A stretch of 8,147 bases of DNA from CAZCCV01 sp964497515 (GTDB lineage Bacteria > Armatimonadota > UBA5829 > DTLH01): assembly GCA_964497515.1 (NCBI GenBank), contig CAZCCV010000057.1, positions 1-8,147 of the forward strand, given 5' to 3'. Position numbers and translations under genes: made by a program. The number at the start of each line of letters is the position of its first letter. Positions within the stretch are counted from its first letter, which is position 1. The notes beneath the pieces are model-generated. The model was not told where the DNA came from. It made no database searches and saw nothing but the letters and a program-made list of their open reading frames with translations. Below are positions 1 through 4,780 of this stretch, one piece after another.

Positions 1-47
1 AAAGGGGACATTTTCCCTTTGCAAAAAAGGGGACATAGTCCCTCTGC
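1..47. repeat. Imperfect direct repeat of a GGGGACAT element
   Basis: Two 22-base units lie at 1-22 and 26-47. They share the identical 11-mer AAAGGGGACAT, and 19 of 22 bases agree overall. Each unit can fold: AAAGGG (1-6) with CCCTTT (15-20), and GGGAC (30-34) with GTCCC (38-42) around an ATA loop. Short GGGGACA-type palindromes of this kind are often scattered between genes in environmental genomes, sometimes with REP-associated tyrosine transposases. No transposase is visible here and the array runs off the left edge, so its full extent is unknown. Confidence 0.6.
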
Positions 48-53
48 TATAAC
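45..53 (+). promoter_or_regulatory. Possible extended -10 promoter for the beta-barrel gene
   Basis: TGCTATAAC fits an extended -10 element (TGn followed by TATAAC). No -35 hexamer sits at the right distance: TTGCAA at 19-24 is 23 bases away. The element overlaps the end of the second repeat unit, so the repeat may supply the promoter. Transcription would start near base 60, giving a leader of about 78 bases that includes the small dyad CACAT/ATGTG (67-71 and 77-81). Confidence 0.3.
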
Positions 54-137
54 ACTACGAGGAATTCACATTCAATATGTGGAAATATCAAGCATGCAGG
101 CACTTACAAATGCCAATAGGTTGGAAAGGAAGAGTAG

Positions 138-704
138 ATGCCAATGAAGCACGTGATAGTAGCTCTAGTATTTCTGATGGTCATCTGTGGCACTGCCTTT
201 GCCGAAGAGATGGAGACAATTAAGATAGAGCGACCGACAGTCTCCGTTGCTTTGACCGCAGGCGTTTTTATGCCACTCAGCTCGGACACGAAGGACACCT
301 TCGGCAGCAGTTTCACCCGCATCGCGCTGACATCGTTTGATATGCAAAAATCTGCTGACTGGAAGTTCATAATGGAAGCGGGAAGTTACTCATTCAGCGA
401 CAGCGACACGAAACTGAGGATGATCCCGATAACGGCAGGTTTTGAAAGAGCGATAGGCGACCAGGAACGTGCAACGCTCCCTTATGTTGCAGTTAAGGCT
501 GGACCTTACTTCGGCAGAATCAGCGACAGCCTTCTGGGTTCAGATAACCACGTTGGGCTCAATGTGAACGCATCGCTCGGCGTTGTCATTAAGAACCGAT
601 TCTATGTTGAAGGCAGATACGATTACTTCAGCTCAATGGAAGGATTCAATCTGGATGGCTTATCGATCTCAGCAGGCATCAAGCTGTTTAAGATGACATT
701 CTAG
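138..704 (+). CDS. Secreted outer-membrane beta-barrel protein
   Basis: This 188-residue protein has a clear Sec signal peptide: a hydrophobic core at about residues 5-20, and AFA before a likely cleavage after Ala22. The rest alternates polar and hydrophobic or aromatic residues in short strands separated by Gly/Asp/Ser turns, with no further membrane helix. It ends ISAGIKLFKMTF, and a C-terminal Phe is typical of the signal recognised by the BAM insertion complex. The size suits a small eight-stranded barrel of the OmpA/OmpW-like or general outer-membrane beta-barrel type. The exact family and cargo cannot be named. The ATG at 138 is preferred over the ATG at 144 because AAGGA at 126-130 lies seven bases before the first. 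It is monocistronic and ends at the shared terminator at 735-765. Confidence 0.8.
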   Translation: MPMKHVIVALVFLMVICGTAFAEEMETIKIERPTVSVALTAGVFMPLSSDTKDTFGSSFTRIALTSFDMQKSADWKFIMEAGSYSFSDSDTKLRMIPITAGFERAIGDQERATLPYVAVKAGPYFGRISDSLLGSDNHVGLNVNASLGVVIKNRFYVEGRYDYFSSMEGFNLDGLSISAGIKLFKMTF

Positions 705-734
705 ATTATCCTGCAAGAAGCATATTGAAAAACC

Positions 735-765
735 AACAAGCCCGTCCATTGTGGACGGGCTTGTT
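735..765. terminator. Bidirectional intrinsic terminator
   Basis: A perfect 14-base inverted repeat (735-748 with 752-765) surrounds a three-base TTG loop, with the GC-rich core GCCCGTCCA. On the plus strand it is followed by TTAATT. On the minus strand it is followed by GG and then five Ts. It lies between the stop codons of two convergent genes, so it probably ends both transcripts, and the T run favours the minus-strand gene. Confidence 0.85.
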
Positions 766-793
766 TAATTCTACCAACCAAAGAAAAGCCTGT

Positions 794-1573
794 TTAGTGT
801 CTCTTGAATCTGTTTCGGTAACCAAAAGCCAGCCCAGATACACCCATAGCGAGAGCGGCAAGGCTTGTCGGCTCGGGCACTACAGGCGGAGACGGCTTTG
901 TTTTATTGACGTGAACCGCTCCAAAGAGCGCTGGGACGGCAGCAATCAGTCCAGGCGAAAGGAACGACGGAGCTGCCGGAGCAATCTGAATAGCCGAAGT
1001 GACTGCAGCATCGGCCACCGGTGTAAACACCAGCGGTGGGACCGCGCTCACTGGAGGCGGGATAACAATCAGTTCTTCGGGCGGAGCGGGAGCAACCTTC
1101 ACGGCGGGTTCGGCTGGAGTGACCTTGGTCACAGGTACCTTCGACTCCATCTGAGCCGGCAGAACTCTGGTGAGAGGATTGCCACATCTCCAATCAAGCA
1201 CCATATCCCCATCCCGAGTTGAGAAAACACGGGCACCCTTAGAGAGCAATCTCTCTTTGGAATAGACTCTTCCACTCTTGCTGACGTACCAAGTCGTCAT
1301 TTTGCGCGGGGTCTGAACAGTGGTAAGAACCAGATTCTCACTGAAATAAGTGATCATAATATCTCTGGACATACCAAAGTGTTTGGCCAGGCGATCTGCA
1401 ACCTTGGGGTTAGCTTTAAGATCATTAACAAGCTGTCCGACGGAATCAGCTCTGTAGTCTAAAAACGCAGACGCGCTCGCCTTGGTTCGTGCCGGTGCAC
1501 TGTGTGCAGCAACAGCTACGATCAAAAGCGCTAAAACAATCAAACTGAATCGGAGCGCAACTCTCAATGTCAC
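794..1573 (-). CDS. PEP-CTERM sorting-domain protein
   Basis: This 259-residue protein is a predicted exosortase substrate. It has an N-terminal signal peptide (hydrophobic residues about 9-23, then HSAPA). Next comes a folded domain at about 40-140 of unknown function (motifs LVLTTVQTP, WYVSKSGRVYSKERLL, DWRCGNPLTRVLP), then a Pro/Ala/Val-rich stalk at about 141-232. The C-terminal tripartite signal consists of Pro-Glu-Pro at 233-235, a hydrophobic segment at about 237-251 and the basic tail RNRFKRH. In this family an exosortase cleaves near the PEP motif and the product goes to the outer surface or extracellular matrix, usually alongside exopolysaccharide. No exosortase is in the window. 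The start is GTG, with GGAAGG at 1578-1583 four bases upstream. A sigma-54 promoter precedes the gene. The sorting signal is certain in character; the role of the N-terminal domain is unknown. Confidence 0.9.
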   Translation of the reverse strand: MTLRVALRFSLIVLALLIVAVAAHSAPARTKASASAFLDYRADSVGQLVNDLKANPKVADRLAKHFGMSRDIMITYFSENLVLTTVQTPRKMTTWYVSKSGRVYSKERLLSKGARVFSTRDGDMVLDWRCGNPLTRVLPAQMESKVPVTKVTPAEPAVKVAPAPPEELIVIPPPVSAVPPLVFTPVADAAVTSAIQIAPAAPSFLSPGLIAAVPALFGAVHVNKTKPSPPVVPEPTSLAALAMGVSGLAFGYRNRFKRH

Positions 1574-1648
1574 ACGACCTTCCCGGGCGAAAGTTTAAGC
1601 AGATGCCAGTGTGTCTGTGGTCATCTGCCATCACCCACAGTGTAGGGA

Positions 1649-1665
1649 AGCAAGAAACGTGCCAA
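1649..1665 (-). promoter_or_regulatory. Sigma-54 (RpoN) promoter of the PEP-CTERM gene
   Basis: The minus strand reads TTGGCACG, four bases (TTTC), then TTGCT. The -24 GG and -12 GC are separated by exactly ten bases, which matches the sigma-54 consensus TGGCACG-N4-TTGCW at every fixed position. Transcription would start near 1638, about 65 bases before the GTG start at 1573. Sigma-54 promoters need an enhancer-binding activator. Possible upstream sites are the dyad-like GCACCGGTTGC (1705-1715) and the inverted pair CCACACC/GGTGTGG (1678-1684 and 1768-1774), both unproven. Confidence 0.75.
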
Positions 1666-1816
1666 ATGATACTCACACCACACCAAAAGGGGAATACTTC
1701 AGTTGCACCGGTTGCGTAAGATGCGAGGTCTTTGAGGAAGTGAAAAGTGGTTGGGTCGGTGCATTTGGGTGTGGTCTAATAGGACGGCGCAGTTGATCGA
1801 TTTGAGGCAAATCAAG

Positions 1817-3514
1817 TCAGAGTTGGTAGTCCAATATGGTTTGCCTGGCGTGATCAGCCATCTCGCCGCCGTTTTGGATTATAGTATCGAGTTCAACCCG
1901 GGCCTCATGGTTTCTGTTGAGCTCAATCAGCACGAGCGCGAGTTCATATCTGGCTTTATCGTTCGTCTTATCGAGCTGCAATCCACGATGAAAAGCATCT
2001 GCCGCTTCCTGATAATCAGCATTCGCCACGTAAGCTCGAGCCAAACTGAAGATAACCGTTGGTTCATTGGGAAGCTGTCTTGCTATTGCTTGCACTTCCT
2101 TCAGCATTGCGCGATTATCACCAGTCCTCTGGTAAAACCGTATCAGTCTCAGGCGTGTCTGCAAATCGTTAGGTTTCAATGCCACCGCGGCTGCATATTC
2201 GGCAATTGCTCGCGTCGGTTGGCCGTGCTCTTCGTAGACGGTTCCGGCGAGAATCCGCACGTTATGGAATTTGGGATTGCCCTCCACCATCCTTGCAACA
2301 ACAGAGGTTTCATTCCGCCAGACGACTGACCCTGCATATGACTGAACAGCAAGGACGAAAGCGATGGCTCCAAAAACCACACTTATCGGAAATGGCTTCC
2401 ATTGATGCAGGCGATTGACTGCCAGCCCAACAATAAGAGCAAGACCTATCGATGGGAAGTATACAAACCTTTCGCACGGTCTCAGCCCCAGAATCGGAAC
2501 GATGTTCAGCACCAGCAGAAGTCCGATAGAAACCCATCCAGCAGCAAAAGCAATTGCGCGCGATTTTCGCCACAAGGCTATTGGTATCCCAACGAGAGCT
2601 AGCAAACCTATCCAGCCGAATACGCTGATGATTGGTGCAGTATGCGGTATGTGCAACGGTTGAGCAAGCCCTGGAATGAAGAGCATTCTTAGATATGCCA
2701 GCACAAAAGCGGGAACAACGAGAAGCCTGCCCCATAATCCCGTAAATACTGCATTTTGACTGAACGCATAGCCCAGAACACTCTGTTTTGCAGCCAGATA
2801 CAACAATACGACGGCCACAAAAGGTATCGTCTGGCCGAGAACAAACTTGAAAGAACTCTTCTTGCCAGCATAGAACGGCAGAACGATTATGATTAACGGC
2901 ACAACCAGCGCACTTTCTTTGCTGAACATCGCGAGAGCAAAGAATGCAATTGAAGCAACGTACCATCCTAAGCATCTGAACATACGAGAACGATCTGCTT
3001 CGAGGTACCGCCAGAATGCCAGTAATGCTCCAAGAGAAAAGACGCTCTGAAGAAGATCAGTTCGAGCAGAAATCCACGAAACAGCCTCAGCATGCGCCGG
3101 ATGAACTGCGAATAATAGAGCAGCAGATAATGGGGCAATTCCCTTGGGGATTACTCTGCGAGCCAGAAGAAATACCAGAACAGTGACCAGAATATGCAAT
3201 AACACATTTGCGAGCTTGTAGCCCCACGGGTGGGCCTCAAAAAGTGCGTAGTTCAGCACATAAGAGACCGTCACCAACGGTCGATAGTAACTGTTGGGCA
3301 TCCCTGCCCCACTGATGAACCCTCGCGAAAACGCCTGCGTAATACCCGAGAAACTGTGCACACTCGAATCTCCGGCAATCAGCGGATTATCATCGAGCAC
3401 AAACTCGCTGTTCAGAGTAAAAAGATAAGGGATACCTGCAGCCAGCACGAGCAGTACAATGCTGACCATAAGAATCCTTGAGGAACCGCAGTTGCTATGT
3501 TTGCCACTTTTCAC
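1817..3514 (-). CDS. TMTC-like GT-C membrane glycosyltransferase with TPR tail
   Basis: This protein of up to 565 residues has about ten or more membrane helices across residues 14-392, then a soluble TPR region at about 412-553. Hallmarks of the GT-C/TMTC-like (transmembrane and TPR) O-mannosyltransferase-type family are visible. These are the acidic pair D41-D42 in the first external loop, YYRPL at 77-80, the HPAHAEAVSWISARTDLL block at 138-155, FSKESA at 197-202 and CERFVYFPSIGLAL at 347-360. Such enzymes move a sugar from a polyprenyl-phosphate donor to an acceptor on the outer side of the inner membrane, and the TPRs may bind the acceptor. Donor and acceptor are unknown here. The longest reading starts at a GTG (3512-3514) with no Shine-Dalgarno motif, but its tail has K2, K5 and R13, as expected before a first helix. 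The rival ATG at 3467-3469 has AAGGA five bases upstream. Residue numbers use the longer form. Confidence 0.85.
   Translation of the reverse strand: MKSGKHSNCGSSRILMVSIVLLVLAAGIPYLFTLNSEFVLDDNPLIAGDSSVHSFSGITQAFSRGFISGAGMPNSYYRPLVTVSYVLNYALFEAHPWGYKLANVLLHILVTVLVFLLARRVIPKGIAPLSAALLFAVHPAHAEAVSWISARTDLLQSVFSLGALLAFWRYLEADRSRMFRCLGWYVASIAFFALAMFSKESALVVPLIIIVLPFYAGKKSSFKFVLGQTIPFVAVVLLYLAAKQSVLGYAFSQNAVFTGLWGRLLVVPAFVLAYLRMLFIPGLAQPLHIPHTAPIISVFGWIGLLALVGIPIALWRKSRAIAFAAGWVSIGLLLVLNIVPILGLRPCERFVYFPSIGLALIVGLAVNRLHQWKPFPISVVFGAIAFVLAVQSYAGSVVWRNETSVVARMVEGNPKFHNVRILAGTVYEEHGQPTRAIAEYAAAVALKPNDLQTRLRLIRFYQRTGDNRAMLKEVQAIARQLPNEPTVIFSLARAYVANADYQEAADAFHRGLQLDKTNDKARYELALVLIELNRNHEARVELDTIIQNGGEMADHARQTILDYQL
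3475..3479 (-). promoter_or_regulatory. Shine-Dalgarno motif favouring an internal ATG start
   Basis: The minus strand reads AAGGA, five bases, then ATG at 3467-3469, inside the longest frame of the TMTC-like gene. The GTG at 3512-3514 has no purine-rich motif upstream. If this ATG is used, the protein has 550 residues and begins directly with its first membrane helix, without a basic tail. Confidence 0.45.
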
Positions 3515-3533
3515 AGACTAAAGTCTAGCAAAG

Positions 3534-3572
3534 AGGTGCGCTCTGTGCAATCAGCACCAGAAGGGCGCACCT
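3534..3572 (-). other. Hairpin between msrB and the glycosyltransferase gene
   Basis: AGGTGCGC (3534-3541) pairs with GCGCACCT (3565-3572). Within the loop, GTGC (3545-3548) pairs with GCAC (3554-3557). The structure lies just after the msrB stop and before the next minus-strand gene. On the minus strand it is followed only by CTTTGCT, a poor T run, so it may be a weak terminator, an RNA-processing signal or an attenuator. Confidence 0.4.
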
Positions 3573-3606
3573 ATCAAGAACCAGAAATAAGTTGAAATTG
3601 CGAGGA

Positions 3607-4008
3607 CTATTCTCCGTCCGGCTGAAACTCGAGTGCTATGGAGTTGACGCAGTGTCTCGTGCGGGCGGGTAGCGGACCATCCTCAAAGACATGCCCCAGA
3701 TGGGCATCACAGTTGGCACAGAGGATTTCAGTTCTACTCTGCCCATAGCTGGTGTCTGGATGAGTGTCGAGTGCTTCCCTGCTAATCGGTTGGGTGAAGC
3801 TCGGCCAACCCGAGCCAGAATCGAACTTCGCTTCCGAGTCGAACAATGGCGCTTTGCAGCATACACACAAATACTTGCCCTCGCGCTCTTCATTCAGCAG
3901 CACACCCGAAAAGGCTGGTTCGGTACCCTTTAGTCTGGTAACTCTGTATTGTTCTGGCGTCAGTAGCTCACGCCATTCATCGTTGGATTTTTGGATCTTA
4001 CTATTCAT
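3607..4008 (-). CDS. msrB: Peptide methionine-R-sulfoxide reductase MsrB
   Basis: This 133-residue cytoplasmic enzyme reduces the R-epimer of methionine sulfoxide in damaged proteins, with electrons from thioredoxin. It spans the usual SelR domain. Zinc-binding CxxC pairs are C48/C51 and C97/C100, an extra Cys is at position 50, and the conserved block KFDSGSGWPSF is at 61-71. H103 and H106 lie in the AHLGHVF motif, and the catalytic Cys120 is in RHCVNSIAL. The position that holds the resolving Cys in many members (SGCGWPSF) is Ser66 here. The sulfenic acid is therefore probably resolved by another Cys or directly by thioredoxin, as known for Ser/Thr-type members. There is no signal peptide, and no fused MsrA domain. 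The ATG start at 4006-4008 has only a weak purine motif (GAAAGA) directly before it. Confidence 0.95.
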   Translation of the reverse strand: MNSKIQKSNDEWRELLTPEQYRVTRLKGTEPAFSGVLLNEEREGKYLCVCCKAPLFDSEAKFDSGSGWPSFTQPISREALDTHPDTSYGQSRTEILCANCDAHLGHVFEDGPLPARTRHCVNSIALEFQPDGE

Positions 4009-4049
4009 TCTTTCGGCGTCATTCCTTGAAATGAGTATTCGACAAACAT

Positions 4050-4078
4050 TGTATACCCAACTGTTCAGTTATTCCCAA
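4050..4078 (-). promoter_or_regulatory. Probable msrB promoter with internal palindrome
   Basis: On the minus strand TTGGGA (4073-4078) and TATACA (4050-4055) are separated by 17 bases, each matching the sigma-70 consensus at four of six positions. The spacer contains AACTGTTCAGTT (4059-4070), a dyad with five-base arms and a two-base centre. A repressor bound there would block polymerase. Transcription would begin about 35 bases before the msrB start. Confidence 0.45.
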
Positions 4079-4112
4079 TGTATATGAAGAAAATTTCAGG
4101 TATTTACGGTAT

Positions 4113-4141
4113 TTGCATATTCGGCAGGTAATATGTATACT
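4113..4141 (+). promoter_or_regulatory. Sigma-70-type promoter of the RRM gene
   Basis: TTGCAT (4113-4118), 17 bases, then TATACT (4136-4141). Both hexamers are close to consensus and the spacing is ideal. Transcription would start near 4148, leaving a leader of about 145 bases before the start codon. Confidence 0.6.
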
Positions 4142-4147
4142 AGAACA

Positions 4148-4293
4148 ACCAGACTCAACGTTGGTGCACCGGCGTCGTCGTAAGGGCAGTAGATTGCTTT
4201 TCCTTCTACATCCGATCGATCTCCGTTTGTGGCCGAGAGCCACAGCCGCGTTGAAGAACCAGTGGGACAAGGTCCCGGAAAGAAGGCAAGCAA
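4148..4293 (+). promoter_or_regulatory. Long structured leader of the RRM gene
   Basis: About 145 bases lie between the predicted start of transcription and the start codon. Two hairpins are visible: TGTGGC/GCCACA with a CGAGA loop (4228-4244), and GGGAC/GTCCC with an AAG loop (4264-4276). The second ends four bases before the AGAAGG ribosome site at 4281-4286. Leaders like this control cold-induced RNA-binding proteins in other bacteria, but nothing here proves such control and no known riboswitch class was recognised. Confidence 0.4.
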
Positions 4294-4623
4294 TTGGCCA
4301 ACAAATCACTTTATGTAGGGAATATGCCCTATCATGCCAGCGAAGAAGAGATTCGCGAGATGTTCGATCCCTACGGCCCGATCGGTGAAGTCCGAATCAT
4401 CGGCGACAAGGGATTCGGATTCGTCGACGTCCCTGAGGAGAACGTAGCGGCAGCCATCGAAGCCACAAACGGCAAAGAGATGGGCGGTCGAACCCTCACG
4501 GTCAACGAAGCTCGTCCGAAGACTGATCGCCCTGGTGGCGGCGGTCGCGGCGGCTTCGGCGGTGGTCGAAGCGGCGGTCGTGGTGGCTACGGCGGTGGCG
4601 GAGGCGGAGGCCGACGCTGGTAG
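4294..4623 (+). CDS. RRM-domain RNA-binding protein with Gly/Arg-rich tail
   Basis: This 109-residue single-domain RNA-binding protein has an RRM at about 4-74, with RNP2 LYVGNM at 6-11 and RNP1 KGFGFVDV at 39-46. The tail at 78-109 is almost wholly Gly and Arg with single Phe and Tyr residues (RGG/FGG/YGG type) and ends in GRRW. The beta2-beta3 loop is short (IIGDKGFGF), and the last RNP1 position is Val instead of an aromatic residue. The family includes the cyanobacterial Rbp proteins, which are often cold- or stress-induced and act as RNA chaperones or in mRNA handling. Translation starts at TTG (4294), placed by AGAAGG at 4281-4286 seven bases upstream and by homology of the ANKSLYVGN start. 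It is monocistronic between its own promoter and terminator. Confidence 0.92.
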   Translation: MANKSLYVGNMPYHASEEEIREMFDPYGPIGEVRIIGDKGFGFVDVPEENVAAAIEATNGKEMGGRTLTVNEARPKTDRPGGGGRGGFGGGRSGGRGGYGGGGGGGRRW

Positions 4624-4652
4624 TCATTGAGACTGCTTGAACAGTCAATACG

Positions 4653-4689
4653 AAAAATGCCCGGCGAGCTTTCTTCGGGCATTTTTTTT
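4653..4689 (+). terminator. Strong intrinsic terminator of the RRM gene
   Basis: An 11-base stem (4653-4663 with 4676-4686; AAAAATGCCCG and its complement) with a 12-base loop is followed by an unbroken run of eight Ts (4682-4689), part of which is in the stem. The A run on the other side would also let it stop minus-strand transcripts leaving gyrB. A small GACTG/CAGTC hairpin precedes it at 4631-4646. Confidence 0.9.
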
Positions 4690-4722
4690 GAATCTTTCTT
4701 CGCGGCTATATTAAAGATAGCT

Positions 4723-4755
4723 GGAGGCTAGTGCCATAGGCTCCAGCCTCCTTTT
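4723..4755. terminator. Second hairpin between the RRM gene and gyrB
   Basis: GGAGGCT (4723-4729) pairs with AGCCTCC (4745-4751), and GCC/GGC around ATA pairs inside the loop. Four Ts follow on the plus strand. An alternative fold pairs CTGGAG (4721-4726) with CTCCAG (4741-4746). It lies 26 bases beyond the gyrB stop, so it may be a backup terminator for either direction. The minus-strand T run is poor. Confidence 0.5.
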
Positions 4756-4780
4756 GCACGAGCCGACATTAAACCTATCG

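Noticed and set aside
725..1222. Plus-strand open frame across the terminator and the PEP-CTERM gene
   Set aside because: It begins before the terminator hairpin, runs antisense to a clear gene, and has a low-complexity Arg/Ser-rich translation.
1799..1813. GATTTG/CAAATC hairpin after the glycosyltransferase stop as a terminator
   Set aside because: The stem is short and AT-rich and has no T run on the minus strand.
1751..2329. Plus-strand open frame of 192 codons overlapping the glycosyltransferase gene
   Set aside because: It is antisense to the conserved TPR coding region and has no recognisable domain.
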